A stretch of DNA of 64,000 nt. Source: RPQJ01 sp963746325 (GTDB taxonomy: Bacteria; Pseudomonadota; Gammaproteobacteria; Steroidobacterales; Steroidobacteraceae). The DNA is taken from contig CAVVBC010000005.1 in NCBI GenBank assembly GCA_963746325.1, positions 372,001 through 436,000 on the forward strand. Direction: 5' to 3'. Position 1 is the first letter of the stretch; each line of letters begins with the position of its first letter. The notes under the pieces were generated by a model. It was not told the DNA's origin. It did not search any database and saw only the letters and a list, made by a program, of their open reading frames with translations. The translations under genes and the position numbers were made by a program. Positions 1 to 8,909 of this stretch are shown here, one piece after another.

Positions 1-293
1 CACGGGTGGCGCAACAGCATGCGAGGACCGGCATAGCGCATGACCGTGCGCGCGAATTCACGCGGCTGCGGTTTGTAGCAGTGGATCGGGCACTTGGCAC
101 ACGTCGGCTTTTCCGGCCCGTAGGGACACTTCTCCAGCCGCCGCTCCGCGTACCCCAGGAAGCCCGCGCAATCAGCGCAGAGCGACTGGCCAGGCGAGCA
201 ATGGTGTCCATTGCCGCGGCAAAAAATTCCCACCATGACCTGCATCGTCTGCCATTCGCGACGCATGCGACCGGTTTCGAGTCGGGAATCCAT
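1..293 (-). CDS. ygbA: YgbA-like protein (nitrous oxide-stimulated promoter family), C-terminus cut by window edge
   Basis: Translating the minus strand from the ATG at 293 gives about 97 residues that run off the window start. They contain the cysteine pattern of the YgbA / nitrous oxide-stimulated promoter family: CSPGQSLCADC, then YAERRLEKCPYG, CAKCPIHCYKP and VMRYAGPRML. The clustered Cys and His residues suggest metal binding. E. coli YgbA is linked to recovery from nitrosative stress, but the chemistry of this one is not known from sequence. A second in-frame ATG lies nine codons downstream and could be the real start; no clear ribosome site is seen. Divergent from rarD. The last residues lie outside the window. 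Confidence 0.85.
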   Translation of the reverse strand, partial: MDSRLETGRMRREWQTMQVMVGIFCRGNGHHCSPGQSLCADCAGFLGYAERRLEKCPYGPEKPTCAKCPIHCYKPQPREFARTVMRYAGPRMLLRHP

Positions 294-379
294 CAGGCGA
301 GCTTGACCCGTGCGAGCCCGCCCCGCGCTCCGGATTTTCCACGAGCCAGCGCTGTTCCGCATGCAACAATGCGCGCCCC

Positions 380-1312
380 ATGACCGGCCCGAATCCAGCG
401 CCCGCCCCACCCGCGACACCGCGCCAGAGCGGGGGCCTGATGGCCGCCATCGGCGCCTTTACCATCTGGGGCGTCCTGCCCCTGTACATGAAGCCGTTGG
501 CCGAGCTTTCGGCGCTCGAGATCATGGCGCACCGCATCGTCTGGAGTTGCCTGCTGGTCTTCGCCTGGCTGGCGTGGCGGGGCGAGGTGGGGGCCGTGCG
601 CACCGCGCTCGCGAATCCCGGCACGCGCTACCGGCTGATGATCACGGCCGTGCTGATCAGCATCAACTGGCTGATCTACGTCTGGTCGATCGCCAACGGC
701 CACGTGATCGACGCGAGCCTCGGTTACTTCATCAACCCGCTGCTGAACGTGGTGCTGGGCGTGCTGTTGCTCGGCGAGCGACTGAACGCCGCGCAGAAAT
801 CCGCGGTCGCGCTGGCCGCGCTCGGTGTGCTGTATCTCGCCATCGTTGCGGGCCGGCCGCCCTGGATCGCACTGGCGTTGGCTGCCAGCTTCGGCGGCTA
901 CGGCTTGATCCGTAAAGTGGTCAAGGTCGAAGCCGTGCCCGGCCTGGGAACAGAGACTTTGCTGCTGGTGCCGTTCGCGGCAGGTTTCCTCGTCTGGCTC
1001 GAGTTGCAGGGCACCGCCGCGTTCGGCCACGCACCATCGCACATCAACGCGCTGCTGCTTGGCAGCGGCGTCGTCACTGCCTTGCCGCTCGCGTTGTTCG
1101 CCTTCGGCGCGCGGCAGATCCCGCTGTCGACGATCGGCCTGGTCCAGTACATCGGGCCGACGCTGCAGTTCCTGCTGGGCGTGGTGGTGTTCAAGGAAGC
1201 CTTCAGCCTGCAGCGCGGCGTGGGTTTCCTGTTCATCTGGAGCGCGCTCGCGATCTACGCCGCCGACGGCCTGTGGCGCAGCCGGCGGCAGATGCCGTAC
1301 TGGGGACGCTGA
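380..1312 (+). CDS. rarD: EamA family transporter RarD
   Basis: A 310-residue inner-membrane protein of the drug/metabolite transporter superfamily with about ten hydrophobic segments in two EamA halves. The RarD signature is visible: GAFTIWGVLPLYMKPL near residue 30, EIMAHRIVWS, then INWLIYVWSI and LGYFINPLLNVVLG. The second half has STIGLVQYIGPTLQFLLGV. Length is typical for RarD (about 300). The substrate is unknown; RarD was named for a link to chloramphenicol resistance in E. coli, which should not be assumed here. The start at 380 puts a short proline-rich tail before the first membrane segment. Confidence 0.93.
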   Translation: MTGPNPAPAPPATPRQSGGLMAAIGAFTIWGVLPLYMKPLAELSALEIMAHRIVWSCLLVFAWLAWRGEVGAVRTALANPGTRYRLMITAVLISINWLIYVWSIANGHVIDASLGYFINPLLNVVLGVLLLGERLNAAQKSAVALAALGVLYLAIVAGRPPWIALALAASFGGYGLIRKVVKVEAVPGLGTETLLLVPFAAGFLVWLELQGTAAFGHAPSHINALLLGSGVVTALPLALFAFGARQIPLSTIGLVQYIGPTLQFLLGVVVFKEAFSLQRGVGFLFIWSALAIYAADGLWRSRRQMPYWGR

Positions 1313-1564
1313 CTCTATAGGGTGGCAACCAGGCCATACCGCTGGCTACCGAGTGGCCATCGATCTCGTTCGGCGTCGCTATCGCTTCCCGGCGAGCTCT
1401 TATGACCTGCCGCAGGCTCCTGTCGCGCCAGCTGCCGCGAAGCCAGCAAAATCAAGCAGTTGCAACCTGGCCAGGAAGAACGGCAAGGTCTGCTGCCAGG
1501 TGTTCCTGCAAGAGCATGGTCGGATCCGTATTCCAACTCCGGGAGCGGCCAGTACTATGGGGCA

Positions 1565-1879
1565 ATGACCGAATTGAAGCTCACCAGCCGCGCCAGCCGG
1601 CTGCTCGATCACCACCGGTTGCGCGGCCGCTCGTTCCCTACCCCGCGCTACTGGGAGAGGCTGCAGCAGATGCTGGTCGAGGAAGCCGAGAAGCGCGGCA
1701 AGACCCCGCCGCCCGAGATGCTGGTCGTCGGGCTCGACTCCGATCCCAACGACGCCGACCGCATGCAGCGGCTCGACGAACAGGTGGCCTGGGCCGACCA
1801 CAACCGGCTGCTGCATCGGATCCAGATGTTCTTCGATGCGATGCCGATCTCGGGCTGGGTACGCAAGGACGGGCGGTAG
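1565..1879 (+). CDS. conserved-looking small protein of unknown function
   Basis: A 104-residue, charged, soluble protein with no family I recognise. Phrases that look like structured protein rather than antisense noise are RYWERLQQMLVEEAEKRGK, PEMLVVGLDSDPNDADRMQRLDEQ and HRLLHRIQMFFDAMP-like helices. The start is placed at the ATG at 1565 because a GGGGC stretch sits just upstream and the longer in-frame extension looks non-coding. It is followed 17 bases later by a small membrane protein, and both probably travel with rarD. The 1313-1564 gap before it holds nothing I can assign. Confidence 0.6.
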   Translation: MTELKLTSRASRLLDHHRLRGRSFPTPRYWERLQQMLVEEAEKRGKTPPPEMLVVGLDSDPNDADRMQRLDEQVAWADHNRLLHRIQMFFDAMPISGWVRKDGR

Positions 1880-1896
1880 CGGCTACGGCCACGGCC

Positions 1897-2100
1897 ATGC
1901 GCATCGCCGGTCCCATTCTGCTGGTGACAACACCCATCGGCGTGGCCTTCGGCCTGCGCGAAGCGTGGCGACTGGCCGGCCCCAGGATGGCGTTGCTGAT
2001 GGCCGCGATGCTCACCATCGTCGGCGCACTGGTCTGGTGGACCGTGCGGCGCATCCGGCAGGAACAGGCGCAGGCTAAGGAACGCGGCGCGGGACGCTGA
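1897..2100 (+). CDS. small two-helix membrane protein, unknown function
   Basis: A 67-residue protein starting MRIAGPILLVTTPIGVAFGL. It has a first hydrophobic segment (residues 3-20), a second (about 31-49, MALLMAAMLTIVGALVWW) and a basic/acidic C-terminal tail (RRIRQEQAQAKERGAGR). This layout fits a small inner-membrane protein with cytoplasmic ends. It follows the 1565 gene by 17 bases, so the two may be co-transcribed. No family recognised; called from composition and context only. Confidence 0.5.
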   Translation: MRIAGPILLVTTPIGVAFGLREAWRLAGPRMALLMAAMLTIVGALVWWTVRRIRQEQAQAKERGAGR

Positions 2101-2130
2101 CCGCGCGGGCCCGGCTGCAGCGACTCGCGC

Positions 2131-2553
2131 TCAGCGGCGGTTGACCAGCCAGAGGCCGGCCACGCACAGCACGATGCCTGCCGCGTTCGCGAGGCTGATC
2201 CTTTCGCTGAAAACCAGCACGCCGATGCCGACCAGCAGCATCGCGGCAGCCGTCTGCGTGACGAGCGCGCCCAGGCTCACCTCGAACCCGGTGCGGTAGA
2301 GCAGGATGAAACCCAGGTCGAGGCCGATGATGGCGAGCGCAAGCGCGATGGCCGTCCAGTTGAGGTGGCGCACCTCGTCGCGCCACGCGAACTCGCCGGG
2401 TGCCAGCAGCAGTGCGCCGCCGAACAACAACGCGACGGAGCCGTACGTGACCAGCAGCGACAGCAGCGGGTTGGCAGCCGCAGGCGTCAGCTTGAGGACC
2501 ACGTGATATGCGACCGTGGCAGCGATCGCCAGTGAGAGCCAGAGCAATTGCAT
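2131..2553 (-). CDS. single-domain EamA (DMT superfamily) membrane protein
   Basis: A 140-residue protein with five hydrophobic segments, the size of one EamA repeat, so it probably works as a dimer like other half-length DMT transporters. Typical features are the N-terminal LLWLSLAIAATVAYHVVLKL and the C-terminal FSERISLANAAGIVLCVAGLWLV, the usual end of an EamA unit. Substrate unknown. Its start is 21 bases downstream of the sulfotransferase stop on the same strand, so the two may form an operon. Confidence 0.8.
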   Translation of the reverse strand: MQLLWLSLAIAATVAYHVVLKLTPAAANPLLSLLVTYGSVALLFGGALLLAPGEFAWRDEVRHLNWTAIALALAIIGLDLGFILLYRTGFEVSLGALVTQTAAAMLLVGIGVLVFSERISLANAAGIVLCVAGLWLVNRR

Positions 2554-2574
2554 GATGGGGACCTGCGGCGGCGC

Positions 2575-3543
2575 TCAGCTGCGCAGCGCGTGTAGTTGTT
2601 CCAGGCGGCGCAACGACGGCACCGCCAGCACCTCGATTGCCTCGCGCAGCGCAGCCGTCGCGGCTGCCTGCTTTTCCTGGGCATCGCTCGAATACTGCTC
2701 CGCCGTGCCGACCGGCGCCTTCGCGTTGACGCGTGCAGCCTGCGCCATTCGCGCGCGAATACCTTCATCCATGTGCAGTGAGAAATGCGGCGCCACCGCT
2801 TCCCACACTGCGGCGGGCAGTGCTTCGTACCGCACCAGCTGGCCGCGGCTCGCATCGAGCCGACCCGCCGCCTCGCAGAACGCGCCGTACAGTCGCGCGA
2901 CGAAGTCTTCCGGCGAACGGGACGCCGCTGCTGGATCGACGCGTCGGCGCAATTCGGCGCCGGGGCCTGCCGCGCCCTGCATCCATCCAGCGGGCCGCTG
3001 CAGCAGCGAAACGCCGACTTCGACCGGATCGCGCAGGCTCAGGATCCACGGCGAGTCCGGGAAGGCTTCGGCCACCACGTCGCAGAACAGCGTGTTCCAG
3101 CTGCTGAGCTTCAGCACGTAGGGCTTGTCTGCGTGTCGCGCGAACGCGTCGCCCAGCGAACGCAGCGCGGCCACGAGCTCGTCGCGACTGCACGTGCAGG
3201 GCGGCAGCAGCAATTCGTTGATGGGCAAGGGCTCGGCATAGACGACGCAATCCTGGTGTTGCTTGAGCAACTGCGAGATCAGGGTGGAGCCGCAGCGAGC
3301 GACGTGGAACACGATGCCGGCGGGCGCACTCTTGCTGCCCACCTTGCCCAGGTCTTGCCGCGCCACGTGCACGAACGATTCCGCGGCCGCAACGCGCGCG
3401 ACGGTCTCCTGCATGAAGGCATCGCGCAGCTCGGCGGCGGGAATCTCGCGCAACGCGAGGTACAGGCCATCGGGGCGCATGACGGCGCGTGCAGGCAGCA
3501 GACGACCTTGTTTTTCAGGCACCTGGCGACATCCGCGGTTCAT
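2575..3543 (-). CDS. sulfotransferase family protein
   Basis: A 322-residue protein with the PAPS-binding 5' loop of bacterial sulfotransferases (HVARCGSTLISQLL, about residues 80-93) and a downstream acceptor/3'-phosphate region around PWILSLRDPVEVGVSLLQRP (about 165-184). Such enzymes move sulfuryl groups from PAPS to a hydroxyl or amine; the substrate is not predictable. It is divergent from a JmjC/cupin oxygenase gene with only 37 bases between the starts, and sulfotransferase-like proteins are often found beside cupin-type oxygenases. A later in-frame ATG (MRPDGLYLALRE, near 3480) is an alternative start. Confidence 0.82.
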   Translation of the reverse strand: MNRGCRQVPEKQGRLLPARAVMRPDGLYLALREIPAAELRDAFMQETVARVAAAESFVHVARQDLGKVGSKSAPAGIVFHVARCGSTLISQLLKQHQDCVVYAEPLPINELLLPPCTCSRDELVAALRSLGDAFARHADKPYVLKLSSWNTLFCDVVAEAFPDSPWILSLRDPVEVGVSLLQRPAGWMQGAAGPGAELRRRVDPAAASRSPEDFVARLYGAFCEAAGRLDASRGQLVRYEALPAAVWEAVAPHFSLHMDEGIRARMAQAARVNAKAPVGTAEQYSSDAQEKQAAATAALREAIEVLAVPSLRRLEQLHALRS

Positions 3544-3580
3544 GGACAGGCCGGAGAGCCAATGCTAACGTCTAATCGCC

Positions 3581-4760
3581 ATGAACTTCCCGGATTTCCT
3601 TGCGCCCTTCGATGCGAACCGGTTTCGCGCGGAGTATTTCGGCAAGCGCCCGGTGCACATCAGCCGCGAAGGCATGCGCGGCCCCAGCCTGCTGGGCTGG
3701 TCGCGATTCAACGAGGTGCTGGCGCTGGCGCCTTATTGGAACGAGGACACGCTCAAGGTCTTTTTCAAGAATCGCGCCGCGCTGCGCGAAAACTACTGCG
3801 ACACGGCCGACCTGCGGGCCGGCGAACGCGCGCCGGCCAGCCCGGTGAAGGTGAAGGCGCTGATGGGGCTCGGCGCCAGCCTCGTCGCCAACCACGTGCA
3901 CCGTGTCTGCCCCGAAGTCGGCGCCATCGCCCACCTGCTCGAGCAGACGTTCGCCGCGCGCGTCGCCGCCAACGTGTATTGCTCGTTCAAGGGCGTGCAG
4001 GCGTTCCAGACCCACTTCGACCTGCACGACGTGTTCGCGGTGCAGGCCGAAGGCGAGAAGACGTGGCGCGTCTACGAATCGCGCGCCGACGCGCCGGTGC
4101 ATGCCGCTGCCGCCGGGCGACGAGATCGAGAAGTGGCTGATCGAATCGCGCGGCCGGGTGCTGTTCGAAGTGACCATGAGGCCGGGCGACATCCTCTACC
4201 TGCCGCGTGGCCAGTACCACGATGCACTGACGGGCGCCGAGGCGTCACTGCACGTCACGTTCGGCGTCTCGCCGGCGACGGGCCTCGCACTGTTCAAGCT
4301 GCTCGAGACCGCGGTGACGCAGGAATCCGCTTTCCGCGCCTACCTGCCCGATGCCCGCAACGAAGTCGAATTGCGCGAGCGGCTGGCAGCGCTGGCCGAG
4401 CGGATCAAGGCGGTGGCGACGTCGCCGGCGTTTGCCATCGACGTGCTGAATCACCAGCGCGATCTCGGTCGCCTGCCCGCCGCCTACTCGCTGCCCGCGC
4501 AAGCGAAACCCGCGTGGTACTCGGTGGGCCGCCGCGCGCACGTGGCTCGCCGCGACCTGGGTTTTGCCGTGGTGTTCGACGGCGGCGAGATCGCCGTGGG
4601 CGCCACGTATCCGACGATGGAGTGGATGCTGCGGCAGCGCCTGTTCTCGCTGGACGATGCGGCTGCGCGGCAACCCAGCGTCGATCGCGCCGAACTGCAG
4701 CGCGACATCGAGCGACTCGAGCGTGCAGGCATCCTGGTAGCCACTGAGATGCAGCAGTAA
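3581..4760 (+). CDS. JmjC/cupin-type 2-oxoglutarate-dependent oxygenase (one frame break)
   Basis: Related to the RoxA/YcfD family of Fe(II)/2-oxoglutarate oxygenases and other cupin_8 proteins. The first frame (residues 1 to about 175) carries the iron ligands HFD in QTHFDLHDVFAVQ. The rest is read one base later and carries the distal His in LPRGQYHDALTG and a C-terminal winged-helix-like half. The frames join near 4095-4118, where one extra base breaks RADAPVH from PPGDEIEKWLIESRGRV. Removing it gives about 392 residues, normal for ribosomal-oxygenase-like proteins. Probably a sequence error. Target protein or small molecule unknown. Confidence 0.8.
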
Positions 4761-4777
4761 AGACGGCCGCAGGTTTT

Positions 4778-4793
4778 TGTGAGCGCGCTCACA
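4778..4793. promoter_or_regulatory. perfect CRP/Clp/Vfr-type palindrome
   Basis: TGTGAGCGCGCTCACA matches the CRP consensus TGTGA-N6-TCACA in full and is a perfect inverted repeat. It lies 87 bases upstream of the tandem-GGDEF start at 4881 and just after the oxygenase stop. In Xanthomonadales the CRP homologue Clp responds to c-di-GMP, so control of a cyclase gene by it is an attractive but untested idea. Confidence 0.75.
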
Positions 4794-4880
4794 CTTCCCA
4801 GAGCGCGGCAGGTCAAGAATGCGACCCAGGGCCGCTTATCCACCTGGATGGATCGGACTCCAACGGGAAGGGGTATCGAG

Positions 4881-6417
4881 ATGGATGGCAAGGTTCGCGT
4901 GCTCGAGGGGGTCCCTGAAGGCGTCGCTCCGCCCAGTGCCGGTGCGGCCGGCGCGGTCATCCTGCGAGCCGAGCCCACCTCCACCATTGCAGCCGGCCTG
5001 TTGCTCGAGCTCAACGAGCGCGGTTTCGCCACACGGTTGCTGCAACCTGGCGAGTTCGCGCCCGCCACCGCACCCGCGGTGCTGTGGTTGCTGGAACAGC
5101 GGTCCATGCTCGAACACATGCAGCGCGCCTGCGCCGCATCACCCATGCCCAATCTGGTACTCGCCGCGTCAAGGGCCCTGGGCCGGGACGCCCTCGAACA
5201 CATCGACGATCGCGACGACGTCGCTAGCCTGGCCGACGCGCCCGAAATCATCGTCTGGCGCCTGCGTCGGCTGTATGCAGCAAGCGTGGCGCCGCGCCCC
5301 CGACCTCGACGCCCTGACCGGGCTGCTGTCGCGACGTGCCTACGCAAATCATGTCGAGCGCGCGGTCAAATCACCCCCTGGCCGCGGCGTCACGGGCCTG
5401 ATCCACCTCGACGTCGACGGTTTCAAGCACCTGAACGACGAACTGGGCCAGCTGGCCGGCGACATGGCGCTGCGCGCTATCGCGGGCGCGCTGGTGCACG
5501 TGTTCGGTCCCGACGACGTGATTGCACGCATCGGCGGCGACGAGTTCTCGGTGCTGCTGACGCGCGCAGACACGGAGACCCTGGTGCGCGCCGGCGAGGC
5601 CGCGCTGCGTGCCGTGGCCGCAACGCAGGTACGGGCGCTGGGCGCGCATCCACCGCTGCGGGCCAGTGCCGGCATGACGCTGGTGCGCCCGGGCGGGTCG
5701 GAATCGCAGTTGATGTCCGAGGCCGACGTGGCGATGTACGAGGCCAAGGGCGCGGGCGGCAATCGCCTCGATGTCTACCGCGAAGCGGCACATGCCGGCG
5801 AGCCGTTCGGGCCCGACCTGCGCATGCGGCACTTCGAAAGCGCCACGCGGGTGGCCACCGAGCGGCTGGTCGAGATGATCACGCTCAAGGGGCGCCGGCT
5901 CATCGACGACGCCAAGCGCGAAGCCAATGTCTGCGCACTCACGGGCCTGTACAACCGCCGCTACCTGGACGCGCAACTGCAGCGCGAGATCGAACGTGCG
6001 CGCACGGAGGGCCGCCGTCTGTCGCTCACGATGCTCGACATCGACCACTTCCACGACGTCAATGCCACGCACGGCTGGCCCACGGGCGACCGCGTGCTGC
6101 AGTCGATCGCCGCGGTGCTGCGGTCATCCGTGCGCGCCTCGGATTGGGTGGCGCGCTACGGGGGCGAGGAGTTCATCATCGTGATGCCCGACACCGACGT
6201 CACGAGCGCCAGGGCGGTGGCCGAGCGGGTCCGCCAGGCTTTTGCGTCTGCTGTCATCGATGGAGTCGAGGGCCAGCGTATCGCGGCCACCTTGAGCGCC
6301 GGCGTGGCAGAGCTCACCGCGACGACGACATCGGGAGTCGCCCTGGTGCAGCAGGCCTCCACTGCGCTGCTGCAGGCGAAGTCGTCCGGGCGCAACCGCG
6401 TCGAATACGCGGAATGA
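4881..6417 (+). CDS. diguanylate cyclase with two GGDEF domains (one frame break)
   Basis: About 511 residues once joined. The N-terminal 130 residues resemble a degenerate receiver-like module (VILRAEPTSTIAAGLLLELNERGF). A first GGDEF domain follows (LDALTGLLSRR, DVDGFKHLND, ARIGGDEFSVLL), then a linker helix and a second one (CALTGLYNRRYLD, LDIDHFHDVNATHG, ARYGGEEFIIVMP). The second has an RxxD inhibitory site (RASD) five residues before GGEEF; the first lacks it. The break is one extra C in the 5-C run at 5297-5301, and removing it restores SVAPRPDLDALTGL. Start chosen at 4881 because GGGAAGGGG lies eight bases upstream. Its stop overlaps the next start (ATGA). Confidence 0.85.
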
Positions 6418-7037
6418 ACCAGGCGCCGGGAATCGCGGCGTTCGCGGCCGTCGTTGCCGCGCTCACGAGTGCAACCGCCATGGCCATCGAAGAACCGGGC
6501 TTCAAGGTGCTGCAGCAGGACGGCGGCTTCGAGCTGCGCCAGTACGCGCCGTACGTCGTCGCCGAAACCCGCGTCGAAGCCGGCTTCGAGGACGCGGGCA
6601 GCGTCGCCTTCCAGCGCCTGTTCCGCTACATCAGCGGTAACAACGTCGCGCAGCAGAAGATCGCGATGACCGCGCCCGTGACGCAATCCCGCGGTGAAAA
6701 AATCAGTATGACGGCGCCGGTGTCGCAGGTGGCCGATGGCAAGGCCTTTATGGTCGCCTTCACGCTGCCGTCGTCCTACACGCTGGCCACTGCACCGCAG
6801 CCGCTCGATCGCACCGTGCAGGTTCGCGCAGTGCCGGCGCAGCTCATCGCCTGCTGGCGCTATTCGGGCCGGTGGACGGCAGGCAACTTCAGCGAGCACG
6901 AAGCACTGCTGCGCCAGCGCATCGCGGCGCTTGGGCTCGACGCGCGGGGGGATGCGGTGCTCGCGCGCTATAATCCCCCCTTTACGCCCTGGTTCATGCG
7001 CCGCAACGAGGTGCTGATTCCAGTCGCGTCGCGGTGA
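6414..7037 (+). CDS. SOUL family heme-binding protein, exported
   Basis: 207 residues with a signal peptide (FAAVVAALTSATAMA) followed by the SOUL/HEBP fold: EEPGFKVLQQDGGFELRQYA, then FQRLFRYISGNNVAQQKIAM, the repeated KI(A/S)MTAPV segments and PPFTPWFMRRNEVLI at the end. SOUL proteins bind heme or tetrapyrroles; the bacterial role is poorly known. Translationally coupled to the cyclase gene (ATGA at 6414) and to the next gene (GTGA at 7034), so the three form an operon. Confidence 0.9.
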   Translation: MNQAPGIAAFAAVVAALTSATAMAIEEPGFKVLQQDGGFELRQYAPYVVAETRVEAGFEDAGSVAFQRLFRYISGNNVAQQKIAMTAPVTQSRGEKISMTAPVSQVADGKAFMVAFTLPSSYTLATAPQPLDRTVQVRAVPAQLIACWRYSGRWTAGNFSEHEALLRQRIAALGLDARGDAVLARYNPPFTPWFMRRNEVLIPVASR

Positions 7038-8512
7038 AACCTGCCATGGACGATGCTCACCCCAGCCCCGCGGAGTTTCCTCAGCGGCCAATCGCCGTGG
7101 TGCTCGGCGCCAGCGGCTACATGGGTTCCAATCTTGCGCCTGCCCTGGCCGCCCACGGCTTCCAGGTGCGTGCGGTTGCGCGCAGCGCCGCCGTGCTCGA
7201 GGCCCGCGAATGGCCCGGCGTCGAGTGCTGGTCGGCCGACGTGCTGCGCCCGGAAACACTGGGCCCCGTGCTCGCGGGCGCGGATGTCGTCTACTACCTG
7301 GTGCACATGATGTGGACCGGCGGCGACTTCGTGCCGGTCGAGCGCAAGGCGGCCGAAAACGCGCGCAAGGCATGCGCAGCCGCTGGCGTCCGCCGCATCG
7401 TCTACCTGGGCGGCATCATGCCGAAGGCGAAGCGCTCCCGGCACATGGAAGGGCGCGCAGTCGTTGGCGATGCACTGCGCGAGGGCTCGGTGCAGGTCAT
7501 CGAGCTGCAGGCAGCGATGATCGTGGGCCCCGGCTCGGCGGCCTTCGAGGTCATCCGTGATCTCGTCAACCACCTGCCGCTCATGATCACGCCGAAGTGG
7601 GTGCGCCGGCGCTCCACGCCGATCGCCCTCGAGAACGTGCTGACCTACACGATCGCCGCGGCCAACCTGCCTTTCGCAGGCAACAGGATCCTGGAGCTCG
7701 CCGGGCCCGACGTGCTCACCTACCAGCAGATCATGGAGATCTACGGCGAATTCGTCGGCAAGAAACCGCTGGTGATTCCCGTGCCGGTGCTCACGCCCAC
7801 CCTGTCGAGCTACTGGCTGTATTTCGTCACCTCGGTGCCGCCGACCACGGCGATGTCGCTGGTCGAGGGGCTCTCGCACGACTACATCGGCGACGATCGC
7901 GAGATCCGCGAGCTGGTGCCACAAAGGCTGCTCACATTCCGCGAGTCCGTCGCCGTGACGCTGGAGGCGGAGAAGAACCATCGCACTCCCGCTCGCTGGG
8001 TGGAGGGCGCCATCGCCTGCCGCGACTGGAACCCCAGCTACTCGTTCTACGCGAAAAAATTCAGCGGTGAACGCGAGACCTGCGCCTCGCGCGAGGCGCT
8101 GTTCAAGGTGCTGCAGCAGTTCGGCAAGGACGGGGACTTTTTCTCGTATCGACCGCTGTGGTGGCTGCGCCGCGCGTTCGACTGGCTGATCGGCGGCCCG
8201 AGCTTCCGCACGGGCCGACGCGATCCCGACACGCTGCGCATGGGCGACGTGGTGGACGGCTGGCGCGTGCTCGGCCTGAAGGCCAACGAGCGGCTGACGC
8301 TGTCGATGCTGATGCGCGCGCCTGGGTCGGGCCTGCAGGAGTTCGTCATCCGTGAGCGCGGCGACCGGCGAGTAGTCGAACTCTGCGCATACTGGCACCC
8401 TGCCGGAATATGGGGGCTCATGTACTGGTACGCGCACCTGCCGCTGTATAGCCCGCTGGTGAACAGCGCCGTGGCAGAGATCGTCCGGCGGGCGGAAGCG
8501 CTCGAGACGTAA
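7034..8512 (+). CDS. SDR-type NAD(P)-binding protein with DUF2867 domain
   Basis: 492 residues. The N-terminal half is an atypical SDR/NmrA-like Rossmann domain (VVLGASGYMGSNLAPALAAHG at about residues 22-42, then VVYYLVHMM and GVRRIVYLGGI). The C-terminal 150 residues are a DUF2867 domain (DVVDGWRVLGLKANERLTLSMLMRAPGSG, then a membrane-associating end around YWYAHLPLYSPLVN). The substrate is unknown; related proteins are annotated as quinone-binding or epimerase-like. The GTG at 7034 overlaps the SOUL stop; an ATG four codons later (7046) is equally possible. Confidence 0.85.
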   Translation: MKPAMDDAHPSPAEFPQRPIAVVLGASGYMGSNLAPALAAHGFQVRAVARSAAVLEAREWPGVECWSADVLRPETLGPVLAGADVVYYLVHMMWTGGDFVPVERKAAENARKACAAAGVRRIVYLGGIMPKAKRSRHMEGRAVVGDALREGSVQVIELQAAMIVGPGSAAFEVIRDLVNHLPLMITPKWVRRRSTPIALENVLTYTIAAANLPFAGNRILELAGPDVLTYQQIMEIYGEFVGKKPLVIPVPVLTPTLSSYWLYFVTSVPPTTAMSLVEGLSHDYIGDDREIRELVPQRLLTFRESVAVTLEAEKNHRTPARWVEGAIACRDWNPSYSFYAKKFSGERETCASREALFKVLQQFGKDGDFFSYRPLWWLRRAFDWLIGGPSFRTGRRDPDTLRMGDVVDGWRVLGLKANERLTLSMLMRAPGSGLQEFVIRERGDRRVVELCAYWHPAGIWGLMYWYAHLPLYSPLVNSAVAEIVRRAEALET

Positions 8513-8524
8513 TCAACCAGAGAC

Positions 8525-8540
8525 TCGACCTTTGGGTCGA
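8525..8540. terminator. short stem-loop after the SDR gene
   Basis: TCGACC and GGTCGA form a 6-bp stem around a TTTG loop, 12 bases after the stop of the SDR/DUF2867 gene. There is no T tract, so this is at best a weak or Rho-assisted terminator. Confidence 0.3.
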
Positions 8541-8616
8541 TATCGCTACCAACCCTTGATCGACTCGCGCGCGATGGCATCATCGCGGGCAGCGTGGAAT
8601 CCGCCAGAGGAAAAGC

Positions 8617-8832
8617 ATGGTCCTGCGTCGCGTGATCCAGCACTTCAGGAAGCAGGAATGGATTGCGATCGGGATCGACCTGGTCCGCGGTCACCTCTCC
8701 GAGATCGCCCAGGACCTGCAACGGCAGCTCGACTTCGGCCATGGGCTCGAGGGCTCGGTGCGGCTGCACAACGTCGACGTGGAACCGAAGTCGCTGCTGG
8801 CGGCGATCGAGTCAGAGCTGGCAGCAGGCTGA
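8617..8832 (+). CDS. small hypothetical protein
   Basis: 71 residues, acidic/amphipathic (RRVIQHFRKQEWIAIGIDL and QDLQRQLDFGHGLEGSVRL). No family recognised. A purine-rich ribosome site (AGAGGAAAAGC) sits right before the ATG, which supports a real gene. It ends just before the bidirectional-looking hairpin at 8847-8872 and converges with the PEP-CTERM gene. Confidence 0.55.
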   Translation: MVLRRVIQHFRKQEWIAIGIDLVRGHLSEIAQDLQRQLDFGHGLEGSVRLHNVDVEPKSLLAAIESELAAG

Positions 8833-8846
8833 CGCCACAATGAAAA

Positions 8847-8872
8847 AGGCCCGGGAGTCGCCTCCCGGGCCT
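8847..8872 (-). terminator. Rho-independent terminator of the PEP-CTERM gene
   Basis: An 11-bp perfect stem (AGGCCCGGGAG / CTCCCGGGCCT) with a 4-base loop. Read on the minus strand it is followed by TTTTTCA, so it terminates transcription coming from the PEP-CTERM gene. It is nearly identical to the groEL terminator at 9790-9815. Confidence 0.9.
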
Positions 8873-8909
8873 GGTTCATCAAGCGCTGATGTCTCTCGAC
8901 GCGCCGGCG

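Noticed and set aside
4779..7037. single 752-codon frame spanning the cyclase and SOUL genes
   Set aside because: Its middle 350 residues are out of frame with the GGDEF domains. It is two genes joined by an open but wrong frame.
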